Positions 42,779 through 52,359 of a stretch of 64,000 nt of DNA are shown one piece after another. A program made the position numbers and the translations under genes. Source of the stretch: Clostridia bacterium (GTDB lineage: Bacteria > Bacillota > Clostridia > TANB77 > CAG-508); contig JAGAED010000015.1 in assembly GCA_017613275.1 (NCBI GenBank), forward strand, positions 1 to 64,000. Reading direction: 5' to 3'. The first letter of the stretch is position 1. Each line of letters opens with the position of its first letter. The notes below the pieces were generated by a model. It saw only the letters and a program-made list of their open reading frames with translations, had not been told where the DNA came from and searched no databases.

Positions 42779-43342
42779 TTATTTTGAGTTGAATTTATTC
42801 ATTGCTTTATCTAAGCCTTCTTTTATTATCGTTTTTACTGCTTCTCCTGCTTTTTCAATTCCAGGCTCTAAGAGTTCTTTTTCTTCTTTTTTTATTTTTG
42901 ATATGACATATTCTATCATTTCTTTTTTGTTTTCCGGACTTCCTATTCCTACACGAATCCTTGGTATCTTTTCTGTTCCCATCATTTGAATTACTGACTG
43001 CATCCCTTTGTGTGAACCGCCACTTCCAAGTTTTCTGATTTTTATTTGGCCTTTTTCAATGTCTATATCATCAAATATTACTACTACATTTTCTGGCTCA
43101 ATTTTAAAGAAATCTACAAATTTTCTTACAGCATGTCCACTTAGGTTCATATATGTTTGTGGCTTTAATAGTATTACTTTTTCTCCTTCTATTTCGCCTT
43201 TTCCATATAATCCTTCAAATTTTGTTTTGGCAACTTCTATATTGTAGTTTTTTGATATTTTATTAATTACATCAAATCCCATGTTATGCCTTGTGTTTGC
43301 ATATTCTTCTTCTGGGTTTCCTAAACCTACTATTAGATACAT
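42779..43342 (-). CDS. pth: Peptidyl-tRNA hydrolase
   Basis: 187 aa. The family signature residues are TRHNMGFDVI (catalytic His), TYMNLSG, FDDIDIEKGQIKIRKLGSGGSHKGM (Asp and substrate groove) and RIRVGIG. It releases peptides from prematurely dropped peptidyl-tRNA. First gene of pth, rng, rimO. AAGGA lies upstream of ATG. Confidence 0.97.
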   Translation of the reverse strand: MYLIVGLGNPEEEYANTRHNMGFDVINKISKNYNIEVAKTKFEGLYGKGEIEGEKVILLKPQTYMNLSGHAVRKFVDFFKIEPENVVVIFDDIDIEKGQIKIRKLGSGGSHKGMQSVIQMMGTEKIPRIRVGIGSPENKKEMIEYVISKIKKEEKELLEPGIEKAGEAVKTIIKEGLDKAMNKFNSK

Positions 43343-43415
43343 ATTTTTTCTTCCTTTTCTTTTTATACTTTTCTATTTTACATTGTTTTAAGGATTTTTT
43401 CAAGTATATATGCAC

Positions 43416-43444
43416 AAAAAAACACTTTTTGCAAAGTGTTTTTT
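43416..43444 (-). terminator. spoVG terminator
   Basis: AAAACACTTT and AAAGTGTTTT around TTGC, flanked by long A and T tracts, about 45 bases past the spoVG stop. Confidence 0.8.
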
Positions 43445-43487
43445 ATTTTATTCGATATTATTGTTTATTATTATAAACTTTTCTATC

Positions 43488-43760
43488 TTATTCTGCTGAT
43501 TCTTCTGTTTCTGGAGCTTCATAAGCTTCTAAGATAGCTTTTTGAATTTTCTCTCTTGTCTCAGCATTGATTGGATGAGCTATATCCTTGAATTCTCCGT
43601 TTGGAGTTTTTCTGCTTGGCATAGCTATAAATAATCCATTTTGGCTTTCGATAACTTTGATATCGTGTACTGCGAATTCGTTATCGAATGTTACAGAAGC
43701 AACAGCTTTCATTCTGTTTTCTGAATTTACTTTTCTTAAACGTACGTCTGTGATTTGCAT
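43488..43760 (-). CDS. spoVG: SpoVG regulator
   Basis: 90 aa. It begins [20 protein letters not shown] and has [20 protein letters not shown], the conserved core; the family is about 85-100 residues long. SpoVG binds RNA/DNA and affects sporulation septation, capsule and other traits. Its presence fits Firmicutes but does not prove sporulation. AAGGAGTG lies upstream of ATG. Transcribed divergently from murC. Confidence 0.96.
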   Translation of the reverse strand: MQITDVRLRKVNSENRMKAVASVTFDNEFAVHDIKVIESQNGLFIAMPSRKTPNGEFKDIAHPINAETREKIQKAILEAYEAPETEESAE

Positions 43761-43924
43761 TTTGGTGCACTCCTTCCTTATGTTTTATAATATTTTGTAC
43801 ATATTTTTTTAATCTTATGTACAATTATTATATTCTTCATTTTTTTACATTTTCCTTCTTTTTTTTGTGATTTTTTTGATTATTTTTTTGATTAAAATTC
43901 AATATAGAAAAATACAAAAAATGC

Positions 43925-43953
43925 TTGAATTTTTAACTAGAAAAATGTATAAT
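43925..43953 (+). promoter_or_regulatory. murC promoter
   Basis: TTGAAT (43925-43930), 17 bp, TATAAT (43948-43953). A start near 43960 leaves a 43-nt leader. Confidence 0.75.
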
Positions 43954-44002
43954 CTATGAAGTTTCTAAATATATTAGTAAATAGAAAGGGATGTTTATAA
44001 AA

Positions 44003-45382
44003 ATGCCAAATATTGATAATATAAAAAAATATAATAAAATACATATGATTGGAATTGGTGGAGTAAGCATGAGTGGGATTGCTGCTATTTTAAAGAACTT
44101 CGGATTCCAAATTACAGGTTCTGATATGGCTGATTCAGATGCAATTACTGAACTTAAACAAAAAGGAATTAAGGTTACAATTGGTCATAATTTAGAAGAT
44201 GTTGCAAATGCTGATGCAGTAGTTTATACTGCTGCTGTTAAACAAGATGACCCAGAATTATTAGAAGCTAAAAGATTGAATATTGAAACAATTGAAAGAG
44301 CAGATTTTCTTGGTGCTTTAACAAGATGTTATAAAGATACTATTTGTATTTCTGGTACACATGGTAAAACTACTACTACTTCTATGATTTCTTTATGTTT
44401 TGTAGAAGCATTAAAAGATCCAAGTATTCAAGTTGGTGCATTTTTAAAAGCTTTGAATGGTAATTATAAAGTTGGAAATAGTGAACATTTTATTATCGAA
44501 GCATGCGAATATGTAGAAAGCTTTTTAAAATTTAGTCCAAAAGCTGAAATTATTCTTAATATTGATAATGACCATCTTGATTATTTTAAAAATTTAGAAA
44601 ATATTAAGAAAGCTTTTGTTAAATATGTTCACCTTTTACCAGATGATGGAATTTTAGTTTTAAATGGTGATGATAGAAATTGCTTAGATTTAGTAAATGA
44701 AACAAAAGCAAAATCTATCACATATGGTATTACTAATAAAAACACAGATTTCTTTGCTGTTAATATTGTTTTTGATAATGATGGTTTTGCAGAATTTGAT
44801 GTTTATAATAAAGATAGTTTTTATGATAGAATTAAGCTTCATGTTCCTGGAATGCATAATGTTTTAAATGCATTAGCTTGTATTTCTTTATGTGATGCTT
44901 ATGGAATTGGTAAAGAGCCTATTAAAAATGCTTTATTAAAATTTACAGGTGCTGATAGAAGATTTGAATTTAAAGGTAAGGTAAATGGTGCAAGTGTTTA
45001 TGATGATTATGGTCATCACCCTACTGAAATCATTGCTACTGCGAAGTCTTTAATGAATAAGAAGTACACTAAATCATGGGTTGTTTTCCAACCTCACACA
45101 TATAGTAGAACTAAAAATTTATTGGATGATTTTGCTAAGGCTTTATTAAATTTTGATAATATTATTCTTTTAGATATTTATGCTGCTAGAGAAAAAAATA
45201 CTTATGGCATTTCTTCTAAAGATTTGGCTGATAGAATCATTTCTCTTGGAAAAGATGCTAAGTATATTCCAGATTTTGACGAATGTGTAAATTATTTAAG
45301 GGATAACGTAAAAGAAGGCGATATTGTTATGACTTTAGGTGCTGGTACTGTTACTAAAATTGGGCCAATGCTAGTAAATTAG
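44003..45382 (+). CDS. murC: UDP-N-acetylmuramate--L-alanine ligase
   Basis: 459 aa from ATG at 44003; the ATG at 43991 directly touches the AAAGGG site and is less likely. MIGIGGVSMSGIA is the N-terminal UDP-binding motif, SGTHGKTTTTSM the ATP loop, then EACEY, NIDNDHLDYF and YDDYGHHPTEI. It adds L-Ala to UDP-MurNAc in the cytoplasm, the first peptide step of peptidoglycan. It is monocistronic on the plus strand, isolated from other mur genes. Confidence 0.97.
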   Translation: MPNIDNIKKYNKIHMIGIGGVSMSGIAAILKNFGFQITGSDMADSDAITELKQKGIKVTIGHNLEDVANADAVVYTAAVKQDDPELLEAKRLNIETIERADFLGALTRCYKDTICISGTHGKTTTTSMISLCFVEALKDPSIQVGAFLKALNGNYKVGNSEHFIIEACEYVESFLKFSPKAEIILNIDNDHLDYFKNLENIKKAFVKYVHLLPDDGILVLNGDDRNCLDLVNETKAKSITYGITNKNTDFFAVNIVFDNDGFAEFDVYNKDSFYDRIKLHVPGMHNVLNALACISLCDAYGIGKEPIKNALLKFTGADRRFEFKGKVNGASVYDDYGHHPTEIIATAKSLMNKKYTKSWVVFQPHTYSRTKNLLDDFAKALLNFDNIILLDIYAAREKNTYGISSKDLADRIISLGKDAKYIPDFDECVNYLRDNVKEGDIVMTLGAGTVTKIGPMLVN

Positions 45383-45388
45383 AGGTTT

Positions 45389-45418
45389 TAAAAAGAAGTT
45401 GCAAAGCAACTTCTTTTT
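45389..45418. terminator. Bidirectional terminator between murC and a GT2 gene
   Basis: AAAAAGAAGTTGC and GCAACTTCTTTTT around AAA; it touches the stop codons of both convergent genes. Confidence 0.9.
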
Positions 45419-46352
45419 AGTTTATGTTTATTTTTTTATCTATAATATATTCTGGTCTTTGTTTTGTTTCATCATATATTCTTGCTATATATTCTGATAT
45501 TATCCATATTGAAAGTAATTGTATTCCTCCCAAAAACGTTATTGTAACCATTATTGATGTCCATCCTGGTGCTAATTGATTTAAGTTGAATGCGTATGAT
45601 ATTAAAGAATAGATTAATATTCCAATCGAAATTATTATTGCAAGAACGCCAATTCCTCCAACTATTTTTAGTGGTTTTGTTGAAAAACTTATTATTCCAT
45701 CAGATGCTAGTTTCATCATTTTCCTAAATGGATATTTTGTTTTTCCTGCCTTTCTTTCTTGTCTTTCATATTCAAATGCATACTGTTTAAAACCTACCCA
45801 GCTAAATAATCCTCTTAAAAATTTGTTATGTTCTGGCATTTGGTTTATAACATCTATTACTTTTCTATCTACTAATCTAAAATCGCCTGTATCTTTTGGT
45901 ATTTCTACATCTGAAAGTGCATTTAGTGTTTTATAAAACATTTTTGCACTTAATATTTTGAATGCAGATTCTCCTTTTCTTTTTTTCCTTTTACCATATA
46001 TTACTTCGTTTCCCTGTTCCCATAATTCTATCATTTGAGGAATTAGTTCTGGTGGGTCTTGAAGATCCGCATCTATTATTACTACTGCATCTCCAGTTAC
46101 ATATTTTATTCCGGCTGTTACTGCTGCTTGGTGGCCAAAGTTTCTTGAAAATGATATTATTTTTAGTCTTTTTTCTATTTTTGATATTTCTTCTAATATT
46201 TCTAGTGTTTTGTCTTTACTTCCGTCATTTACAAATATCACTTCAAATTCATAATTTGTTGTGTTTTGAATAAGAATGGCTAATCTTTGTATTAAATTCT
46301 TTAGAACCGCTTCTTCATTGTATACAGGAATTACTATGCTTATTTTTTTCAT
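45417..46352 (-). CDS. GT2 polyprenyl-phosphate glycosyltransferase (GtrB/DPM-like)
   Basis: 311 aa from ATG at 46352; the codon before is TTG, and AGGGGGG lies upstream. GT-A domain with VIPVYNEE and IIDADLQDPPE (DxD region), and KDTGDFRLVDRKV as in the dolichol-phosphate-mannose/GtrB group. Two C-terminal membrane helices (about 235-260 and 270-292). It likely transfers a sugar to undecaprenyl phosphate for wall polymer decoration. It stands alone between murC and the cadherin-like protein. Confidence 0.9.
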   Translation of the reverse strand: MKKISIVIPVYNEEAVLKNLIQRLAILIQNTTNYEFEVIFVNDGSKDKTLEILEEISKIEKRLKIISFSRNFGHQAAVTAGIKYVTGDAVVIIDADLQDPPELIPQMIELWEQGNEVIYGKRKKRKGESAFKILSAKMFYKTLNALSDVEIPKDTGDFRLVDRKVIDVINQMPEHNKFLRGLFSWVGFKQYAFEYERQERKAGKTKYPFRKMMKLASDGIISFSTKPLKIVGGIGVLAIIISIGILIYSLISYAFNLNQLAPGWTSIMVTITFLGGIQLLSIWIISEYIARIYDETKQRPEYIIDKKININ

Positions 46353-46400
46353 CAAAATCCCCCCTTGGCAAACAAATTAATACCGTTTCTTCTTCTTTTT

Positions 46401-47204
46401 CTAGAAATGTTTTCCTCTTGTATTTGGTTTACTTCTCATACGTTTTATTTCGTCTAAATTTAACACTTTTGTAGCTTGTGAATCATCATTAAACTCATTT
46501 GTTTCCATTGATTGTTTATATGGTTCATCAAAATTATTTTGTTCAATATCTTCATATTTTTCTTGTCTTTTATTTTTCTTTTCTGGCTTATAGTCATCTA
46601 TTATAATAAATACTATTAATAATATTGTAACTATTGCAAGTGATATTCCAACTATGTACCAACCTGTTTCTGTATGTGGTTCACTATATCTTGTAATGTC
46701 TGATTGTTCTTTCTTTCCGGTTGTTTCAGTCGTTTCATTGTTTTGAATTTCTTCTGTTGTTTCTTCCTCTACAGGATTTTTTGATGGATCTCCTAATCTT
46801 CTAACATTTATATAATAGTTTTTTGTTGTTTTTCCATCTGAAGCTGTGACTGTTATTGTTACTTTGTTTTCTCCAATTTTTAGTTTTTTATCTCCTGTAA
46901 CCTTGTATGTTGCTTTGCTATCCTGTGTTTTAGCATATACTTCTACTTCTGTTACGTCTTCTGGTATTGTTACTTCATAGCTTGTTTCGTCTGGTTTGAA
47001 TCCTGTAAAATCATATTTTTTTGTTCCAAGATTTGATAAATTTGCATTTGATGTTCCTGCTACACTTGTGCTCGTTATATTTGTCGAAGTATTGCTTGTA
47101 TTTGTATTGCTTGTTGTATTATTTACTGCATGTACTGATGTTGGTACTGCGAACATTGCAGCTATTATGATTATTGATATTGTTTTTAGTATTTGTTTTT
47201 TCAT
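46401..47204 (-). CDS. Secreted cadherin-like beta-sandwich protein with membrane anchor
   Basis: 267 aa. Signal peptide about 1-26. A Thr/Asn/Ser stretch is followed by one cadherin-like beta-sandwich domain (about 57-140; YDFTGFKPDETSYEVTIPED through NKVTITVTASDGKTTKNYYINV). An acidic linker, a membrane helix (about 184-205) and a charged cytoplasmic tail of about 60 residues follow. It has the same plan as the gene at 56016. Probably a surface-exposed structural or adhesion protein. AGGAG lies upstream of ATG. Confidence 0.85.
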   Translation of the reverse strand: MKKQILKTISIIIIAAMFAVPTSVHAVNNTTSNTNTSNTSTNITSTSVAGTSNANLSNLGTKKYDFTGFKPDETSYEVTIPEDVTEVEVYAKTQDSKATYKVTGDKKLKIGENKVTITVTASDGKTTKNYYINVRRLGDPSKNPVEEETTEEIQNNETTETTGKKEQSDITRYSEPHTETGWYIVGISLAIVTILLIVFIIIDDYKPEKKNKRQEKYEDIEQNNFDEPYKQSMETNEFNDDSQATKVLNLDEIKRMRSKPNTRGKHF

Positions 47205-47277
47205 TTTATTTTGTTCTCCTAATGGTATAATTTAAACATTGAAAGTATATCATTTATGGGTATTTTCGTCAATAATA

Positions 47278-47322
47278 AAAAGATATTTTACAAAATTGTA
47301 ATATTTTTGTAAAATATCTTTT
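47278..47322 (-). terminator. Terminator of the sigma/anti-sigma locus
   Basis: 18-bp arms: AAAGATATTTTACAAAA (to 47295) pairs with TTTTGTAAAATATCTTT (47305-47322). It lies 8 bases after the stop at 47330. Confidence 0.8.
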
Positions 47323-47329
47323 AAATTAA

Positions 47330-49441
47330 TTATCTTAATCCTTTAGATTTTACAGAACTTAAAACATTTCCCATAAATTTATATATTTCAGTTCCACATC
47401 CACTATTTGTTGTAAATTCAAATTCAACTGTTTCAAATTGTCCATTTCCAACTCTTCCATATTCTCTTACAAATCCATTTTGTGTTAATCTTGATGATTC
47501 TCTAACCGGATACCAATCTGTCCAACCATTATTATCTGTGCTTTTTACCATTCTGTCTTCATCATTACTTAACCATTTATTTGCAGCATCACTTCCAGGA
47601 TACATATTGTCAGAAATTGTAACATCAAATTTAATTGTAACCGGAACTTTTTCTGCTTTATCTTCTGATAATCCCCAATCTATAGTGTTATTTCTATTTA
47701 GCATCCATCCTTCATAGTATTGAGTTTTGTATCTTTCATAACTATAATTTTTTCCCATTGCAAATGTATATGGCATTTTTATATTCCATATGCCACTACC
47801 CTCGCCATAAGAGAATTGAGTCCATTTTTCGGGATTTGTTAATTTATCTTTTATTTCATCAGATAAGTTATTAATATCTTCATTATTTGCTATATTTGTT
47901 GTTGAAGAATTATCTTTCTCATTTATTCCATATCCTGAATTCTTTACAAAATTATAATCTGTAGTAAATACATAATTCTTGCAATCTTCACACCATAATG
48001 TATATGCTCCACCTTCTAATATAAACCATTTTCCAAAATTATGAGGCACTCTACGTTCTTCTCCACATACTATACATTTTTCTATATGAGTTCCATCAAG
48101 TGATGTATGTCCATATTGATCTGCTCTTGACCCTGAATTTTCTACTACGCTATAATAATGTTTATCATGATTATTGTCTAATTCATCAATATTGTCGTCT
48201 TCTTTTGCATCAGTGTCAACTTTATTATTGACTTCAGTTCCACTTTCCAAGCTTACAATTTCATATTTTGAAAATTTGTTGTCTTCTTTTCTTTTTAATT
48301 TTATTGTTGTTTCATATTGTGGTAAGTCTTCCAAATTTTCATCGTTTGCACCTACTAATGTATATACATATTTTATTGTATATATGTCATTTTCATAGCT
48401 TGCATCTTCGATTTTTAGGCATTTTCCATGTTTATAATCCGCCATATCTGTTGTTGAAAAATATTGTTCTTCTTCGTTTTCAATAGAATCCATCCAACTA
48501 ACATTGCTCATTAATTGATAATTAGAAATTCCTTTTAAAACTTCAACTTCTTGTCCTTTTGAAGTTTTAATTGTCTCAAATTTAGCTTTATCTCCATATA
48601 TTTCCTTTATTATTTGATTTTCTATTTCCATTCTAGTATTATTATTTAATGCTTCCCTATAATCCTCATATGAAACAATCCCATATCCTTCATATTCTCC
48701 ACCTACGTCTATTAGGGTTTCTGCCATTGATAGTAAAACGTCACTTTCATTAGTTCCATTATTCAATTCTGAGAATAAGCTTAAATATTTTTTCAATTCG
48801 ATTTGTGATATTTTTTCAAAGTCTTTTTCGCCTCTTACTGTTATTTCTCTTGTTTCTAAGTTTATTTCTAGTGTTCTTAATTCTTTATCTTTTGAATCGC
48901 TGATTTTTAATACTATTGTATCACTTTCTTTTACTTCATAAGATAATTCAATTATATCGTCATAATAAATATATTCTGTCTCTTCTGGTTTTTGACCTGT
49001 TGTATTTATTTTTGTAGTTGTTGATTTTCCATCATTACTATTTGTTATTGTTTCATATTTTAATGGTAATGGTTCTGCATCTTGTGATTTTACTGATAGA
49101 AATATTTTTGTTTTTCCATCTTTTATTTCTAATCTGTTTGCTTGGATTTTTAGTCCTTCTGCTAAGTCTATTGATTTATATGACAATGTTATGTCTTTGT
49201 CTGAGAATATTTCTTGATTTCCAGCAGGGTTTCCTGTTGTTATTAAATTTTTAATCATAAAGAATACGTTTCCATATCCATTTGTTGATGCATATACTTG
49301 TAATCCTAAGAATAGTACTACTATTGTACTTAGTGTAATTACAGCTACTTTTGCCTTTTTCTTTTTTGTTTCTGTGCCTGTTTCTTGTTTTTTTGGTTTT
49401 TGAACTGATGGTTCTGGTTTTTTATTAAAATTTTCTTCCAT
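47330..49441 (-). CDS. Large membrane-anchored extracellular protein, paralogue of the anti-sigma factor
   Basis: 703 aa. A cytoplasmic Lys/Pro/Glu-rich N-terminus (about 1-30) and a single membrane helix (about 31-50) end in STNGYGNVFFMIKN. A long extracellular region follows. The segment after the helix (EIFSDKDITLSYKSIDL) matches the anti-sigma factor at 50715, so these are paralogues. Around 450-500 a four-Cys pattern, CIVCG..CEDC, suggests a zinc knuckle. The C-terminal 150 residues include NGWTDWYPV and a beta-rich end. No enzyme motif is seen. It is the last gene of the ECF locus. A sensing or wall-binding role is inferred from its neighbours. Confidence 0.8.
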   Translation of the reverse strand: MEENFNKKPEPSVQKPKKQETGTETKKKKAKVAVITLSTIVVLFLGLQVYASTNGYGNVFFMIKNLITTGNPAGNQEIFSDKDITLSYKSIDLAEGLKIQANRLEIKDGKTKIFLSVKSQDAEPLPLKYETITNSNDGKSTTTKINTTGQKPEETEYIYYDDIIELSYEVKESDTIVLKISDSKDKELRTLEINLETREITVRGEKDFEKISQIELKKYLSLFSELNNGTNESDVLLSMAETLIDVGGEYEGYGIVSYEDYREALNNNTRMEIENQIIKEIYGDKAKFETIKTSKGQEVEVLKGISNYQLMSNVSWMDSIENEEEQYFSTTDMADYKHGKCLKIEDASYENDIYTIKYVYTLVGANDENLEDLPQYETTIKLKRKEDNKFSKYEIVSLESGTEVNNKVDTDAKEDDNIDELDNNHDKHYYSVVENSGSRADQYGHTSLDGTHIEKCIVCGEERRVPHNFGKWFILEGGAYTLWCEDCKNYVFTTDYNFVKNSGYGINEKDNSSTTNIANNEDINNLSDEIKDKLTNPEKWTQFSYGEGSGIWNIKMPYTFAMGKNYSYERYKTQYYEGWMLNRNNTIDWGLSEDKAEKVPVTIKFDVTISDNMYPGSDAANKWLSNDEDRMVKSTDNNGWTDWYPVRESSRLTQNGFVREYGRVGNGQFETVEFEFTTNSGCGTEIYKFMGNVLSSVKSKGLR

Positions 49442-49633
49442 AATTTTCTCCTCCTATTTTTAGCTATAAAATTAATAAATTTATTATTTTTTAACTTTTA
49501 CATTTATTAGACTGCGTCGAAAATCATTTGGTTCATTTTTTATTAAAAAAATATAATTTTTTCAATTATATTTTATATTGTTGCATAATTACAATATGAG
49601 TTTAATTCCTTAAGATTTTTCTATATTATATTT

Positions 49634-50695
49634 TTACCAACCTGTACCCGAAAAAACTATTTCTCCATTTCTTACACATATATAAGCAGTTTTGTTTTTA
49701 ATCCATTCTCCTGAAATTTCGCCATTTCCTGAAATCCATCCAGTATTATTAATATCCTTTGGTTTTACAGAATAAGTAACTTCCGCTAAAGTATCTGTAT
49801 TTTTAAAGTATTCTGTGTAATCATTTTCTACAATTTCTTTTTTATCTTTATCTGATAGAATTGTAACATCTTCAACCATATAATCTAATAATTTTTCTAT
49901 ATTATTTTGATTATCTTTTTTTAATTTATTAGAAAATAGTATTTTTACATCATCTTTCATTACTTCTTCTGCATAATTGTCTGGTTCTAGTTGGGAATTT
50001 TCTGTATTTCCTTCATCATATAATCCAACCCATCTTGTAAATCTTGTACTTCCTGTATAACTATCATATGTTCCTAGTATTCCACCTTCTGAATCTTTAG
50101 ATACCATTACTGCTACATCAAAACTTTTGTCTTTATTATTATTATCTATATAATATATTGTGCATTTGTATAATGCTGATTGTTTATCTTTTCCTAAATG
50201 AGTAAATTCTGATTTAACATCTTTTATTTTCTTTATATTGTAACTGTTATTCCACATATCTGTATATGTATAGTATCCATCATTTTGAGTAGTTTTTAAT
50301 ATTTCTTCTCCTGTTTTTATAATCGCTGCTTTACCATTTTGTGGATTTGTTAAGTCGTTATCATATTGTATATTTGTATTTTTTTCAAAGAAATCTAAAT
50401 CTTTATCATTATTATTGTTTGTTTTAGAAGTATTATCTTCCTCTTTTATTTCTTCTTTGAATACTTAATCTTCTCCTGTTGCAGTTTTAGTTGTTGTCCA
50501 ATCTCTTATCATAAAGAATACGTTTCCATATCCATTTGTTGCAGCATATATTTGCATTCCTAGTAATAATACAATAACTGTACTTAGTGTTATTACCACT
50601 ATTTTGGCCTTGTTTCTCTTTGTTTTTAAACTTGGTTCTTGTTTTTTTGGTTCTTGCATTGGTGGTTGTTGGTTATTATTAAGATTTTCTTCCAT
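49634..50695 (-). pseudogene. Anti-sigma-like membrane protein interrupted by an in-frame stop
   Basis: One frame runs from 50695 to 49634 with a single TAA at 50465-50467. The first part (76 aa) has the cytoplasmic tail, membrane helix and ATNGYGNVFFMIRD motif shared with both neighbours. After the TAA, 276 codons stay open in the same frame (VFKEEIKEEDN onward to FSGTGW). Aligning with the paralogue at 47330, the stop falls where Glu stands, so GAA to TAA is the simplest change. The Met at 50257 has no ribosome site, so the second part is not a separate gene. The lesion looks recent because the rest is intact. Readthrough is possible but unsupported. Confidence 0.85.
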
Positions 50696-50714
50696 AATTT
50701 TTACCCCCCATTTA

Positions 50715-51713
50715 TTAAAAAATTTCTTCTTTTTCTATTTTTATTTTTATAAAACCTTGATCTTTTGCTGTGAATTCAATTGTATTTGTGTATATTGTTG
50801 TTTCTTCTACTTTGTCTTTTTCAAATTCTTCATCTGTTGGCATCATGTATAAGTATTTTGCTACGTATTTACCATTGCTATAGAAAATATCGTATGTATC
50901 TAGTATTATTATTTGTTTGTCTTTCAATTCTTTTGATGTGTATAGTTTTTCTGTTTCTTGTTTTAAGAATTTGTTTAATTCTATTTGAGATATTTTCTTT
51001 ACTACTTGATTTTCTGTTCTTGCTTCTATTGTCTTTTTAGCTAAATCCATTGTTATAGTTTTTAATAATATTTTGTTTTTGTTATATACTTCAATTTTTA
51101 TTATGTTTGTTGTATCTTTGTAATTTTTTAAATTTAATACCTCTGTATATATTTTTTCATTTTCCTTTTTTGAACTTTCTTGATTATACATTTCTTGGTT
51201 TTCATCATTGTATATTTTGTAATTCAATGGTGAATCAGTATTGTCTTTTAGTTCTTTAACTAATAGATATAGTTTTGCTTTGTTGTCCTTTATTTGCAAT
51301 TCGTTTATTTGAAGTTCTATTTCATCTGTTATTTGAATTGGCTTGTACGAAACCACTATATCTCTATCTGAGAATATTTCTTCACCTCCCTTTTCTTCTT
51401 TTGTAACTAAATCTTTTATTAGAAAAAATATGTTGTCATATCCTTGGGTTCTTGCATATACGTTTGATGCAACAACTACTAGCACTAAACTTGCTGCAAC
51501 TGTCATAAGTTTTTTAAATTTCATAAAGTAACTTGGCCTGTTATATTCTTTATGCTCTTTATATTGTTGATATTGCTGTGTTTGTGGTTCTTGTTGATAT
51601 ACTTCATCTTTTTGAACTTTTTCTATAAAGTTATCAAATGTTTTATTTGCTTTATTTGAAATTGTTTTATCTTTTGTGATGAATTGCTTAATTCTGATAT
51701 CTTCATTATCCAT
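50715..51713 (-). CDS. Membrane anti-sigma factor of the ECF sigma
   Basis: 332 aa from ATG at 51713, which lies inside the last codons of the sigma gene (ATGGATAA overlap), so translation is coupled. A GTG 9 bases earlier is an alternative start. The cytoplasmic N-terminus (about 65 residues) would hold the sigma-binding part. A membrane helix (about 66-85) leads into an ARTQGYDNIFFLIKDLV segment and an extracellular region with EIFSDRDIVVSYKPIQ. It resembles the DUF4179-type anti-sigma proteins of Firmicutes in plan; no HxxxCxxC zinc motif is present. It is expected to hold the ECF factor inactive until an envelope signal arrives. Confidence 0.85.
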   Translation of the reverse strand: MDNEDIRIKQFITKDKTISNKANKTFDNFIEKVQKDEVYQQEPQTQQYQQYKEHKEYNRPSYFMKFKKLMTVAASLVLVVVASNVYARTQGYDNIFFLIKDLVTKEEKGGEEIFSDRDIVVSYKPIQITDEIELQINELQIKDNKAKLYLLVKELKDNTDSPLNYKIYNDENQEMYNQESSKKENEKIYTEVLNLKNYKDTTNIIKIEVYNKNKILLKTITMDLAKKTIEARTENQVVKKISQIELNKFLKQETEKLYTSKELKDKQIIILDTYDIFYSNGKYVAKYLYMMPTDEEFEKDKVEETTIYTNTIEFTAKDQGFIKIKIEKEEIF

Positions 51714-52209
51714 TGAATTCACCTTCTTCCTTTTTTATTATTTTTCCTATTTGTTCTCTTGCTCGTGCTAACCTTGATTTTACTGTACCTTGTGGAATCC
51801 CTAAAATATTTGATATTTCTGTAACTGATAATTCATCATAATAATATAGAACTACTATATCTTTTAAATCTTTATCAATTTGTTTTAGTACCCACTCCAG
51901 ACTATTTTCTATTTCATAATTATCTTCTGTTCCCGTGGTATTTTCAGTTATTGAATCATCTATATATGCTATTTTTTTGTTTTTATTTATGATGTCATAG
52001 CATTTGTTTATTAGAATTCTAATTACCCATGTTGAAAAATAGGCTTTTTCTTTTAAATTTTCATAATTCTTATAAGCACTGTATAAAGTATCTTGTATTG
52101 CATCATTGGCATCATCTTCATTTTTCAAGATTGCAATCGCTGTTTTATACATTTTTAGCCTGTTTTGATTTATATTGCTTATAAATTCTTCCTTATCTTC
52201 TTCTCTCAT
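51706..52209 (-). CDS. ECF-type RNA polymerase sigma factor
   Basis: 167 aa. Region 2 has NEDDANDAIQDTLYSAYKNYENLKEKAYFSTWVIRIL and region 4 has DIVVLYYYDELSVTEISNILGIPQGTVKSRLARAREQIGK. The gap between them is short and variable, as usual for ECF factors. First gene of the locus; the anti-sigma gene overlaps its end. GGAGA lies upstream of ATG. Such loci are normally self-activated. The target is likely an envelope stress regulon including the two large membrane paralogues downstream. Confidence 0.93.
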   Translation of the reverse strand: MREEDKEEFISNINQNRLKMYKTAIAILKNEDDANDAIQDTLYSAYKNYENLKEKAYFSTWVIRILINKCYDIINKNKKIAYIDDSITENTTGTEDNYEIENSLEWVLKQIDKDLKDIVVLYYYDELSVTEISNILGIPQGTVKSRLARAREQIGKIIKKEEGEFNG

Positions 52210-52321
52210 TTTTCTCTCTTCTCCATTATTAGACTTTTGTTTTGTTCTTTTGGTTCATTTTTCCCCATTATAATTTATATTTTATTATAACTACATTTTT
52301 TTGTAAACATTTTTTACGCAA

Positions 52322-52354
52322 AAAAAATGTTACAAAATTATTGTAACATTTTTT
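52322..52354 (-). terminator. Terminator of the rml operon
   Basis: AAAAAATGTTACAA and TTGTAACATTTTTT around AATTA, 6 bases past the rmlB stop. Confidence 0.85.
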
Positions 52355-52359
52355 CCAAA

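Noticed and set aside
49634-50257. Independent 207-aa gene
   Set aside because: Its Met has no ribosome site and lies in frame with the gene from 50695, so it is the distal part of one interrupted gene.
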